Assembly (NCBI RefSeq): GCF_026151205.1
Contig: NC_087075.1
Coordinates: 4,252,359 to 4,316,358, forward strand
DNA length: 64,000 bases
Reading direction: 5' to 3'
Source: Bolinopsis microptera
Taxonomy: Eukaryota > Ctenophora > Tentaculata > Lobata > Bolinopsidae
Below the pieces are notes generated by a model, which saw only the letters and a program-made list of their open reading frames with translations, made no database searches and was not told the origin of the DNA. Each line of letters starts with the position of its first letter. Position 1 is the first letter of the stretch. Positions 11,331 through 22,967 of the stretch are shown here, piece by piece. Both the position numbers and the translations under genes were made by a program.

Positions 11331-14300
11331 TATCTAAGAAAAAAAAATTCTTCAAGTTTCTTAAAAGACAGCTAAGTTTAACCTGTCCAGATCTCACATA
11401 CGAAGTACCCAGACCGGGCAGCTCCCTAGAGTACGTGAGTCCTGATTTTGATCAGTCAGTGTATGATAGGGAGGCCCTGTGGACACAGTCCCACAACAAA
11501 TCTACTCTTACTGAGACTGCTGATAATATTCTGGTGAGTACTACATGGATTATGTTTGATACATTTTGTTTCCTTTAAGGCTGGGGTTCACCCTGAATTT
11601 TTTGTGAAACTTGGTTTCGAGATAGCAGTTGACCAATTTTCATCAAGATTGGACAAAAAATGACTGAGTTATGAGCCAAAAACCATATGACCATATTTGG
11701 GCATACGCACCAAATTTGATCGATTTTGGCCCATAAATTGGTCAAATATCAATATTTTTGAATGAAACCAACTTTATATGGAAGATAAGCCTATACTACA
11801 GATTCTCTATGATTATCAGCTCAATATCTACCTAACTGAAAAATGCCCGGCAAATTTCAGAATTTGGCCGCCAAATTTTTTTAAAGGCCTAACTCAAAAT
11901 TCCATATTAAAACTTAAGGTCGAAATGCGATTCTACGTTGATTCTGAAAATTTCATGTAAAAATATTGAAACCCTATTGAGTTCTATTGTTTTGAACGAA
12001 ATCAGTTTCGCAAATATCGCGAACTGAGATATGGGCGATTTTGTTCATTTTTTGCAATTAATTGAACACAGAATCCACAGTTAGGTAGATATTGAGCTGA
12101 TAATCATAGAGAATCTGTAGTATAGGCTTATCTTCCATATAAAGTTGGTTTCATTCAAAAATATTGATATTTGACCAATTTATGGGCCAAAATCGATCAA
12201 ATTTGGTGCGTATGCCCAAATATGGTCATATGGTTTTTGGCTCATAACTCAGTCATTTTTTGTCCAATCTTGATGAAAATTCATATACTTGTTCAGGGGA
12301 CCACTAGCTACAAGTAGAGCACCTAAAATCTGGGTTTTGGGCATGTTCAGGGTATTTGGCTAAATTGGGCCTAATTTGGATCAAATATGGGCGTGGCTGC
12401 CCCGCAGGCACCGTTTGGCGGTTGGGGTCCGGGACCCCCTCAAAAGTTCGGTCACCGGTCCTAGTTTGTTGGTCAACTGCTATCTCGAAACTAAGTTTCA
12501 CAAAAAAATCAGGGTGAACCCCCCCCCCCCCCCCCCCCCCCCCCCTTAAGGTTATCTTTCTGTAGCTTTATAAGTTATCAAATAAATCGTCTTACTGCCA
12601 TTTGTAGTGATTCCTACAGAGGAGTCATCGGAGTTTTATACTTTCATAATTCATTGAAGTCATGTTAACTTCAGCCACTTTTCACCATAAGCCATAAGCT
12701 TTCAATCATTTTAAGATGTTTTAAAGCTTTAATTAAAGTTGTCTGCCCCAAATTTCAGGCACATGTAGCTATCATAACAGATGCTAGTTACACAGGCTGG
12801 GGTGCAACTAACTTAAACACTAAGAAAAGGTTTGCATTTAAACTGTAAAGAGTCTTTCCACTTAAGAATTTTAACGCTTTCTTCTACCTCTTCCACCTTT
12901 CTCCCACAAGTAAACACCAAATAACACGCTAATAACAAGCTAATTACAAGTTATTACACACTAATTGCCTGATAGTAACCCACTAATTGTTACAGTGTAA
13001 GGGGTTACTGGAGGGAGGAAGAAAAAGCTCTACCTCAACACATCTTGGAACTGAAAGCTGTGTATTTGTCCCTCAAGATATACTCTAAGTTCCAGCAAAA
13101 CGTGCACATGCAAGTCAACCTTGATGATCAGGTGAAATAACACGCTAATAACAGTACGCTAATTACACGCTAATTACACGCTAATTGCCCGCTAATTACC
13201 CACTAATTACCCACTAACTACCCACTAATTACCCACTAATTACCCACTAATTACCCACTAATTACCCACTAATTACTCACTAATTACCCACTAATTACCC
13301 ACTAATTACTCACTAATTACCCACTAATTACCCACTAATTACCCACTAATTACCCACTAATTACCCACTAATTACCCACTAATTACCCACTAATTACTTG
13401 ATGATCAGGTGAAATTCATTCATTAATTTGCACGGACTGTTTTTCGGATATCAGAAATATCTTCTTACAAAAAATCAAGTAACTATGACTGTTATTTTTT
13501 TCATTTTTTAAAATTTGCATTGTAGATTATAGAACTTACTACATGCGGGTTCGCGGTAAATCGGGGTTCGCGGTAAATCGGGCTTTAATTGTTTGTTTAC
13601 ATTATACATCAACATGTTAAGCCCTATTTATATTTAGGAGAAGGAGATGGCCGGCCGTGGTAAATCGGGGTTTGCGGTAAATAGGGGCGCGGAAAAATCG
13701 TGGTTTAACTGTGCTGTACTTTTTAAACAAAAACTAAATAATAATATTGTTCTCAAAAGTTAAATTATAATTGTTTTTAATCTCAAGAGTCGAGTTGGAA
13801 TCAAAATCAAGACCAAAGAAAAACAGTTTCACTCAGATTTCAAAGTTTAAATCTATACACTTTATAGTTTAGACGTTTAATCACTTTAAAACCTTCACTT
13901 AGCAGTTATATTTATCCATGTAGCACATGACAGCTCTGCAACAAGTCTTTTCCTTTTTCTTCCCGTCCTTTAGTCGGGTACAGTGGTGATTGTACGTAAC
14001 ACAACTCCACGGATCTGAAAATAACTTTGTCAGATTTGATGCTTCATATTAATATTTAGAGGTGATCAGAAAGACATGAAGGGGCTGTGTATCAATTAAA
14101 AATCTGCATCCATTTGAATTGCGTTATTTACCGTAGCTAAGGCTTGATCCGCACTTTTTTATATTGTTGAGATATGCTAGACAAGAGCAATCCATTACGT
14201 ATATCTCGGGCCCAGAGCATTTCGTAAACTTGTCTACGCTGATAGCGTGTTCCGCCTCAAGTCCTGGAAAATAAGATTTGGTTTCGAGAAATTCTAAAAA

Positions 14301-17300
14301 CTGCATTTATTAATGTGCACATTTCATTTATTGATTTATCCTAAAAATTTGTGTTTTCCTTTCTAGCAAAGACATCATCGGTATCCAATCAAAGCCTAAT
14401 GAACCTCATTAATACACGCTAACGCCTTACTCTTGATCAGATTGGGTGACGAGATCACTAATTGAGTGCAAATATCACTGACTGAGTGCTCGGATCACAT
14501 ATCCGATGGATTTTAAAATGGTCATAACTCAGCCATATTTTAACCAATGAACTTGAAACTTTTGGAAAAGTTTTCAATTATCAAGCCAAATGTGTGCAAA
14601 AAATTTGGAGTTCTTAGCTTAAAGCGTTCTCATTTTATGAAGACAATAGTGAAAAAGAGGGAGTGTCACGCCACGCCCACTGTAATTGGGCGTGGCTTAC
14701 GAAACTTTCAGAAAATCTAAGTTTGACCCATATCTATAATCTCTGAAATTTTGGTGCAATTTGGAGACGAATTACGTGAGCTATTAAGAGGTTGCGTGTG
14801 GGTAGTCACTTATGGGCCACTCTTATAGAAGTAAATTGCATTCTGTACTTTTCTCATCGATTATTATAGGTGGTTCTAGGGTCCTAATCTTGAAAACCCA
14901 CGAAATTGTTTTCTTGCCCTTGGGAGAGTCCACGGGGTTGACACCATTTCTCAGGGAGTACCTTCGAGAGGACTTAATGTAGGTGATGCCACCACAATCT
15001 GGTAAAACAGATATGAAGTGAAGGGATCAACTTTATAAATCAACTTTATAAGAAATAAAACTTACGGTTTATAATTTGTAAAAATGTAGATCAAGATGAG
15101 AGTCATTAACAGAATTTCAGCTGTTTACTAACCAGAACGCTTGACACACCCAGTCTGTGCTTGTTCTAAATCGTCGTAATCGGAAACTCCAGATCTGTTT
15201 CTTCCCCTTAAATATTTTCCACGGTGTTTCTCCCAGATTCCTGAAAATATTTACCAGCCGTTAAAGGACGCACGGACAAGGATCTTGACAAATATGATAA
15301 CAATTTAGTTCTGACTCTATAGAAATGCTTGGTCATGACTTACCGGAGTCAGCTGTTACTGCAACAATTATCAAAGCTAGTGCGACCAGAGAACACATTC
15401 CTTGACTGCTCCGAAACAAAACAATAGTATAAACAAAGTCACGTTTAGTTTGAAAATAAATCTATTTATGTGATCATTGATAAACTTTTGAAACTTCCAA
15501 AGATACAATCATACAATGGCCATAAACATTTAACAAATACTATTCGATCGAAACTTAATTCAACAATACATCTCGAGATTTGTTTATATATTAGAACTAC
15601 ACAATAGCATGTTTCGAAGCAGCTCCCCAAAATGTATCCGGGTAAACTAACGACTGTTAATAACCTTTCTCCAACAGCGGCGTACAGTTATTTAGTTTCA
15701 TCAATACTGATCTGATCAGAGAAAATCAACAAATCAAATTAATCAAATTTTCGTAATTCCATTGAGTTCCTTTTCAACGGAACTGCAGGACTTTTGATGA
15801 TGATATTATAATTTGCAGGGGTGTTCTGGATTAAACTTTAAATTGTATCTTTTGTTAGAGATTGTACTCTTACTCGTAGAGTGCAGTAGTAACTATGGTA
15901 ACGCTTTTGTTAGAGAATGTTGATTATATTTGATGCCAATGATCCTGGCATAATGCTGTCGTGAATGGCACCGGACTACCGCGTTGTTTCTTTCACCGCT
16001 CGTACCTTCATATTATTATTGCAGAAAAATGAACTCAATTATTTATTGAAATTCATGTCTATAATTTGATTAAAATTCTCTACTGTTTCTTAGTAACTGG
16101 TATCCAATCAGATAAAAAGCCATCTACAAAGTATGTATTGCAGAATGCAGATGTATATTATATGATAACATTACCTTAAATGGAAGTGTAACTATGGACA
16201 TGGTAACACTACCATATCAAGATTAATGTTTCCCGAAAATCAAACAACGAATGAGTACCACAAATTTCCAACAACATCTTTACAACATCGGTAAAATATT
16301 TTCGTCCATCCTCAGTTGGGGTAAAAACTCCAATAAAAACACTACCATATACGGTAACACACTCTTCCTCGTAGAGCGCAGTGGTAACTATGGTAACACT
16401 ACCATATACGGTAACACACTCTTCCTCGTAGAGCGCAGTGGTAACTATGGTAACACTACTATATACGGTAATACACTCTTCCTTGTAGAGTGTAGTGGTA
16501 ACTATGGTAACACTACCATATACGGTAACACACTCTTCCTCGTAGAGCGCACTAGTAACTATGGTAACACTACCATATACGGTAACACACTCTTCCTGGT
16601 AGAGTGGAGTGGTAACCATGGTAACACTACCATATACGGTAACACACTCTTCCTCGTAGAGCGCAGTAGACGTTATCAACGGTACAGACAACAAGAAAAG
16701 TTCGCAACCAGTTTCCTTCCTAAAACGTAAGATCTGGGAGCAGGTCCTGCAGTTCAACATAACGTTAACAGCCCGGTACGTTAGCAGCATATATTACCAC
16801 CTAGTTACCACCTAGTTACCACCTAGTTACCACCTAGTTACCACATAGTTACCACCGTAAGATCTGGGAGCAGGTCCTGCAGTTCAACATAACGTTAACA
16901 GCCCGGTACGTTAGCAGCATATATTCCTGTTACTTATTGATGTGGGTTACTAGGTTACTTTAGATAGGTCTACTTGATTGTTAAGTAATTGTTTGGTAAA
17001 ATAAGAAATAGTCAATCATACCGTTTACTTGATTGTTTAGTAGTTTTTAATATTAGTGTAGTAATAAATAGTAAATATCAACTAACAATGATAAGTAATA
17101 AATTCTGAATCACACCGTTTACAGGTACATGGATGGTGGGAAGAGCATCACAGCTAACACCATGAGTAGATTACCCGTCGACTCCACCGATTGGACCATC
17201 ACTAATGAGCTGTACGATACAATCTGCAGCCACTTTGATGTTCAACCTGAGATTGACCTCTTTGCTTCGTGGATCACTTCTAAATGTCCGCTTTTTGTCA

Positions 17301-18623
17301 GCAAGATGGACGACCCGAAGAGCTTTGCTGTGAACGCTTTTAAGCAGAAGTGGGACTCCTGGGACTGTGTGTACTGCTTCCCTCCAATCAGCGAGTCTGT
17401 TCTCAGCAAGGTAAAATAATTACCACCTAGTTACCACATAGTTACCAACTAGTTACCAACTAGTTACCACCTAGTTACCACATGTGTGTACTGCTTCCCT
17501 CCTATCAGCGAGTCTGTTCTCAGCAAGGTAAAAGGATTAACAAATAGTAACCAAATAATTACCACCTAGTTACCACCTAGTTACCAACTAGTTACCACCT
17601 AGTTACCACCTAGTTACCATCTAGTTACCACATGTGTGTACTGCTTTCTTCCCGTGAGTCTGTTTTCAGCAAGGTAAAATCATAAAACTTCTGTTTTAAA
17701 AGCTGTCCTCTGTCATACTTATATCACTGTAGTAAGCTGGTGATAAACTAAACTGATAAGCAAATATAACTTAAAGTACAGACTGTTCTAAAAACCTAAC
17801 TAAATCCTCGACCCTAATAGAGAACCTCACAACAGGTGTCAGCTCAGGTTGCCAGGTCCTACTGCAAGGTCTTGCTCATAATCCCCTGGTGGACAAGAAG
17901 CAACTGGTTTGTGGAACTACAGAAACACAAGATAGCAGAGGCGTACCCTTTGGGGAGGAAGGTAGAGCTGTATCATCCCCACGACCGACTAATGGCGCAT
18001 CCTCAGGTTACCACCTAGTTACCACCTAGTTACCACCTAGTTACCACCCAGTTACCACCTAGTTACCACATAGTTACCACCTAGTTACCACCTAGTTACC
18101 ACGTACCCTTTGGGGAGGAAGGTAGAGAAGTATCATACCCACTACCGACTAATGGCGCATCCTCAGGTTACCACCTAGTTACCACCTAGTTACAACCTAG
18201 TTACCACCTAGTTACCACATAGTTACCAACGACCGACTAATGGCGCATCCTCAGGTCATCATCCTTTTGTGAATTCTGAAATGATTTTGATTTATTGGAG
18301 TAATAATCATATCTTGATTAGGTACTGAATACTGATTATGAAAAACAATATTCGACCAATTTTACAAAGACTTGATTGGAATTTTTAAACATTTATTCTG
18401 ATTGCGGGAAATATTAATTCTTAACCTGCAGGGGCCCCGGTTGAAACTAGCAGCTATTCTGTGCAGACCTGGTGGGAGGAGGACACAGGGAGGGTTCGTA
18501 CCGGAGGGGCAGAGTGACACTAGTTTAGTTACAGGGCCGGAAACCCTGCCTGGGAGGGGTCCTGATACCATGAATGTCGCTATCAATGATATCAGTGGCA
18601 ATGAATTCCTGAATAGACGTTAA
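11331..18623 (+). CDS. Intron-split DIRS retrotransposon-derived RNase H gene
   Basis: Exons in phase: 12759-12829, 12996-13131, 16660-16775, 17125-17410, 17836-18006 and 18432-18623 (stop TAA), with a possible first exon at 11331-11533. The joined product shows the DIRS-type RNase H order: ITDASYTGWGA (first Asp), ILELKAVYLSLK (Glu), VNLDD (third Asp), the KIWEQVLQFNITLTAR helix, then TANTMSRL, FDVQPEIDLFAS and IIPWWTRSNWF. In active DIRS elements the TANTMSRL site usually reads ADxLSR, so the fourth catalytic Asp is Asn here. No reverse transcriptase core lies immediately upstream and no tyrosine recombinase follows. Six introns and intact phase argue for a host gene made from a retroelement rather than a mobile copy. 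An AATAAA lies at 19007. The start is uncertain: it could be a fusion to the iGluR transcript or use an unseen promoter. Confidence 0.7.
11584..12520. mobile_element. ~0.94-kb foldback element
   Basis: Long inverted arms (about 11584-11835 and 12075-12520) begin ggttcaccctga and end tcagggtgaacc. The right arm carries an extra ~180 bases, shared with 4980-5150, that breaks the symmetry. A run of about 27 C follows (12519-12545). It lies in an intron of the RNase H gene and has no protein-coding capacity. Confidence 0.75.
13118..13415 (+). repeat. 11-bp acccactaatt array bounded by copies of an exon end
   Basis: About 20 units of acccactaatt start right after the donor of exon 12996-13131. 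At 13397-13416 the sequence ttgatgatcaggtgaaat repeats the last coding bases and donor of that exon. Confidence 0.85.
13899..15398 (-). CDS. Secreted cysteine-rich protein, four exons, nested antisense
   Basis: Exons on the minus strand: 15344-15398, 15133-15240, 14132-14263 and 13899-14014. All have GT-AG sites and phase 1 junctions, giving 136 residues. Exon 1 encodes a signal peptide (MCSLVALALIIVAVTADS). Exon 2 has one Cys and a dibasic KR. Exon 3 has a C-x9-C-x-C-x9-C pattern, and exon 4 has C-x6-C-x12-CC-x4-C-x6-C, which resembles cystine-knot spacing. That gives 11 cysteines after the signal. It is likely secreted. I do not recognise the family and do not assign a function; knottin-like folds occur in peptides of many kinds. 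The gene lies wholly inside intron 13132-16659 of the RNase H gene, on the other strand. Four consecutive phase-compatible exons with good donors (gtaagt at exon 1) make chance unlikely. Confidence 0.75.
14500..14830. repeat. Possible diverged relative of the 4.8/11.6-kb repeat
   Basis: Phrases such as gtcataactcagccat and gggcgtggctt recall the foldback family at 4780 and 11584, but the similarity is patchy. It lies in the intron between exons 3 and 2 of the cysteine-rich gene. Confidence 0.35.
16330..16665 (+). repeat. 57-bp minisatellite carrying an acceptor and exon start
   Basis: Six 57-base units (aacactaccatatacggt... through ...cttcctcgtagagcgcagt) end at the acceptor of exon 16660-16775. 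The last unit supplies the real acceptor (tcctcgtag) and first coding bases (agcgcagt). A stray degenerate copy lies near 15865-15905. 57 is divisible by three, so both strands stay open; I treat those ORFs as artefacts. Confidence 0.9.
16725..16925 (+). repeat. Tandem copy of an exon 3' end and donor
   Basis: Bases 16855-16925 repeat 16725-16795 almost exactly: the last ~48 coding bases of exon 16660-16775, its gtacgt donor and the start of the intron. Five ttaccacctag units lie between the copies. Confidence 0.9.
17385..17680 (+). repeat. Three copies of an exon 3' end with ttaccacctag arrays
   Basis: The end of exon 17125-17410 (tgtgtgtactgcttc ... cagcaaggtaaaa) recurs at 17484-17531 and, more diverged, at 17632-17678. 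Arrays of ttaccacctag separate the copies. Each copy keeps an AAG|GTAAAA donor. Confidence 0.9.
17960..18256 (+). repeat. Three nested copies of another exon 3' end
   Basis: The end of exon 17836-18006 (cgaccgactaatggcgcatcctcag) is repeated at about 18100-18168 and 18229-18255 with the same ttaccacctag filler. The first extra copy extends back to cgtaccctttggggagg. Confidence 0.9.
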
Positions 18624-20040
18624 CGTGTTTTTTTGCTTTACAAACTCCGTTATAGGCTGTTGCTTTTAAATTTGATGTAATTAGAACAGGGCTAAAAAAG
18701 TAATTTTAAAAGATGTGGTCCGATTCACGAGCTCTACAAACTGAACATGAAGGGTTGGATACTGCCGGATTTGTTGACTTCATAAAACTCTATGGCGGTC
18801 GATAGTATGTGTTAGCCGATCTGATCAAGTACCTCTGGGCTGCCGATACAGATTGGCTGGAATAATTATATTCTTAGTCTCTTTTCCTAACATTCTCAAC
18901 ATTTTATATCTCATTGGTTATAATTTTGTCCGATTGTTATTTTTTCTTGCTGATCTGAGTTGGGACTAGGATTTTTATCAGCCATATTTTTACAATTATA
19001 TGATATAATAAATTGTTTCGTCTGTTTTTTGTTGTTATTGGGGTTCGGTTAGGGTTAGTCCCCCTTCGTTCTGAAGTAACGTTACCTCGGAAGGTTTTTG
19101 TACCACTTGATCAAAACCTGACCTGCTCGTGACATGTCAGGTGGAACTGTACCACGTGTTTACTACCAGAACATCATACCTTCCGAAGTAACGTTACTTC
19201 GGAAGGGTTCAGCAGCCATAATCGGAACCCTAGCTCTCTCTCTCTCTCTCTATTTGTGGTTCTCGAAACCTTCCGAAGTAACACAAAAACTGCCCGAGTA
19301 ACACCCTAACTCATAAAATCTTGGTTTACCTCTAGTAGCACTTTGATCGTTTTGAACCGATTTAAAACCGTGTTCAGTGTTGATCGGCTGCAAAACCTTA
19401 AAATACCATACTGGACAATGTACTACACAAATTAACTGTAAATAATATATTACACTACACAGAGAGTCACCTGTAAGTTTGGGTTGAGTAGTAAAAGTGC
19501 AATAACCCCACTCTCCCACACTCTCACACTCTCCCACTGTATGACCCGTACTCGCACATTGGTCAAATTGTTACAAATCTATATCCTTACCGTTAACAAA
19601 TATTTAGCTACCTTATCAGACTTTATTTGAACGGAAATTAATTGGATGCTGAAGGCCCTATAGCGTTCAAATAAAGTTCGTTCAAATAAAATTTCCGTCC
19701 AACTGTCAAAGTCCGTTGATTTTTTCCCAAAAGTATTCCACTACGAACTTAGTTGTCCAGGATATGACGACTTTTTAATTTTTTCGATTTCAATTTTTAT
19801 CATCAACATTTTACTGTTTAACGACTACTTTTTTTTGCTTACTGTATTAAAAATCGATCGAAAATGTATCTTTAAATTGTTTAAAAACGCCCAAAAAGAT
19901 ATCAGATATTTTTTGAATGCCTCCGAGCGTTCATTTTAATGTCCGTCAAACATTATACGTTTACCTATAAGTATAATTTCCGGTAAAAAAAAACGTCCGA
20001 TAAAGTTTTTTTAATCATTTGTGCCCAGTTGTAACGATAA
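18624..20040. other. 3' flank of the RNase H gene and palindromes
   Basis: No coding exon is visible. An AATAAA at 19007 could end the RNase H transcript. A perfect 28-base palindrome (ccttccgaagtaac and its complement) lies at 19179-19206, with an imperfect sister at 19063-19094 and a half-site near 19268. Around 19610-19705 a short inverted pair surrounds ttcaaataaa. Confidence 0.6.
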
Positions 20041-20240
20041 GCATGTATCGACTATTAGTGGATCTCGACTATTAGAGGATCGTGATTATTAAAGGATCGT
20101 GACTATTTAAGGATCGTGAATATTTAAGGATCTCGACTATTTAAGGATCGCGACTATTAAAAATAGAGGATCATGATTCATGACTATTAGAGGATCGTGA
20201 CTATTAGAGGATCGTGACTATTATAAAGGATTGTGACTAT
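20040..20240 (+). repeat. ~18-bp ggatcgtgactattaga array
   Basis: About 11 degenerate units run directly into the truncated left end of the interrupted MITE copy that follows. Confidence 0.85.
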
Positions 20241-20990
20241 TCAAAAGTCATTGGGCATACGTTGGTCTTAGCTCCGCCGTGTTTTATATTTGAGAGCTGT
20301 TGCTTTGCAGATAGCATACTGTACCTTCTGGTTCGAAGATTTTGTGGTCAAAATTTGAAAATTCGAATATTTTAGACCACGCCCATTCATTATTAAAACA
20401 CCTATATTGTTCTCTCTGAACATGCTGGACGTCTAATTTTTTCAGAGACGGTAGATTATTACTATTAGTAACATGTTGCATCTGATTAAAAAAATTACGT
20501 GAAACAGATTTGAAACGAATGAGTTATCAAGCATTTAGTTTATCTTGTTAGCAAAATTGATTCGGTGATTATGTCATTATGTGACACCTTGACACAACAC
20601 TTTGGTTAACGGGGTGACCTTATCAGTTTATCACGTGATCAGGTAAGCCAATCACCTGATCATACGTAATGAATAAACTCGTTATGCTTCGTATCTCAGC
20701 CATCTGAGAAGCTACAACTCTAATTTTTTCAGGACAAACGTAATCCAAATGACCAAACACAATTCAATGAAATGTAGCTCGATCCGACTATCCAAATTAT
20801 CAAATAAATGCAAAAATGAACCTTCATTTGAAAAAATGAACTAGAACTCGAATATTTTTCGATTTGACAAATTCCCCAAACCAGTGGTGGTAGTAAGTCA
20901 TACCAAAAAGAATTATTTCAATTGGGCACTCAGTGACTGAGCTATTAAATTCAAGGCCAACGTATGCCCAATGACTTTTGGCCTACCCTG
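20241..20990. mobile_element. Second MITE copy, interrupted by ~620 bp
   Basis: The halves 20241-20310 and ~20931-20990 correspond to the MITE at 1841-1971, and the break falls after gctttgcag. The inserted DNA is AT-rich and non-coding. The left terminus is truncated; the right terminus (ggcctaccctg followed by TA) is kept. Confidence 0.7.
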
Positions 20991-21929
20991 TATGCTGTAT
21001 TTATCGTGCCTTGGACGAATGTTTCTTTGCAATATTCTAGTTCTTTTTGATCTTTTCACTTCCATTTTTTGTAATATGAGATAATATTTTTTATCAGCAG
21101 GGTCCTGTGATGCAAATTTCAACATTAATAAAATTCCATATTTCGGTCGGAAAAATAACTTAAATATTTCTTGTGCAATTTTTTCAACGTACATACTATA
21201 ATAATAATTATATTATATACGGGGGGGGGGGGGGGGGCAGTGGCGTTACAAAGAGCCCCGCTGACCCGCTGTGCCTAGGGGGACGCAAAATCGCATCGTT
21301 TGAATGTGAGACAATTTTGAAAAACTTAACTGCCATGCAGTACTAGCAAAATAAGCAGATATTTTTGATATTTTGCCGGCGTATCCTCTAAATTCACCTA
21401 ATTTTTCTAATTTTAGGGAGGATACCGCTATTTGTAAACACCTCCAGGATACCGCTATTTGTAAACACCTCCAGGATACCCCTATTTATATTATAATACG
21501 CGTTGCTCTGATAACGCTCTGATAACGCCACTCATTATATAAGCGCTGTCCTCTGATGTATCGCGGTCACAAAATTTTTTGTGATGCATGACTGCGGTAC
21601 AGTCACAGAACACAGAATGACAAATTCTTATCAGTTGTTCACGCTCAAAGTAGGTATAGGTAACAAAATGACACGCAATATCTTGGGAAAGCTTGTGATA
21701 AGAAGATTAAATTAGAGAAGTTGATTCCTCGGGACAAGTTAAAAGATAATAGAGCTGCAGCTAGGGAGTTACTCAGGTGACAACTCAACTGATAGTATCA
21801 AATTACCTGCTTATCATGCCATACTACTCTTCCTTCTTTTTCAGAACAGTTTGTGCAAAAAGTGATAACTTATTATGTGAACGACCCCTAACATTTTTTG
21901 TTTTTAAGTAACACCCTGGCCTCATTTTC

Positions 21930-22690
21930 TGTTTTTAAACACCCTTTGTTTTTAACTAACACTCTGTTTTTAACTAACACTCTGTTTTTAACTAACACCC
22001 TTTGTTTTTAACTAACACTCTCTGTTTTTAACTAACACTTTCTGTTTTTAACTAACACCCTTTGTTTTTAACTAACAGTCTCTGTTTTAAACTAACACTT
22101 TCTGTTTTTAACTAACACTCTGTTTTTAACTAACACCCTTTGTTTTTAACTAAAACTTTCTGTTTTTAACTAACACTCTGGTTTTAACTAACACTTTGCT
22201 TTTAACTAACACTCTGTTTCTAACTAAAACTCTCTGTTTTAAACTAACACTCTCTGTTTTTAACTAACACTCTCTGTTTTTAACTAACACTCTCTGTTTT
22301 TAACTAACACTCTGTTTCTAACTAACACACTCTGTTTTTAACTAACACCCTTCGTTTTTAACTAACACTCTGGTTTTAACTAACACTCTCTGTGTTTAAC
22401 TAACACTCTGTTTCTAACTAACACACTCTGTTTTTAACTAACACCCTTCGTTTTTAACTAACACTCTGGTTTTAACTAACACCCTTTGTTTTTAACTAAC
22501 ACTCTGGTTTTAACTAACACTCTGCTTTTAACTAACACTCTGTTTCTAACTAAAACTCTCTGTTTTAAACTAACACTCTCTGTTTTTAACTAACACTCTC
22601 TGTTTTTAACTAACACTCTGTTTCTAACTAACACACTCTGTTTTTAACTAACACCCTTTGTTTTTAAATAACACTCTGGTTTTAACTAAC
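21930..22690 (+). repeat. tctgtttttaactaacac array upstream of the saposin gene
   Basis: About 40 units of 16-19 bases with small variants (ctttgt, ctctgt, ctggt). It ends where the five exon-start-like units begin. Confidence 0.9.
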
Positions 22691-22967
22691 CCCCAAATCC
22701 TTGTGTAGTTTTGGAAATTGAAGAGGGAGTACAAATTGTTTTAACAAACACCCTTTTCTCCTAGCGTAGCCTGAAATGTTTAAAGAGGAGTACAAAATTG
22801 GGTTTTAAAATAACACCCTTTCCCCTTAGGGAAGTGGAAATTTGAAAAGTGAGTACAAATTTTTTTTAAAACTAACACCCCCCTATCCCCTTAGTGTAGC
22901 TGGTAATGTTTAGAGGATACAAATTTGGGTTTTAAAAACCCCCCCTTTATCTCTTGTGTAGCTGGTA
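22691..22967 (+). repeat. Five diverged copies of the saposin exon start
   Basis: Units of about 60 bases repeat the series pyrimidine tract, tgtagctggtaatg, gaggagtac, aaattg. The last copy becomes the true exon (ctcttgtgtag, ctggta, ATG). The region before the start codon is therefore built from copies of the start region itself. Confidence 0.75.

Noticed and set aside
16209-16790. 193-codon minus-strand and 159-codon plus-strand frames
   Set aside because: Both are translations of the 57-bp minisatellite; only the exon 16660-16775 frame is supported by family likeness.
21664-21777. Exon-like frame ending KLIPRDKLKDNRAAARELLR before a GT
   Set aside because: No acceptor: an in-frame stop precedes it and the ATG is in another frame. 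It could be a real exon damaged by an indel, but I cannot support it.
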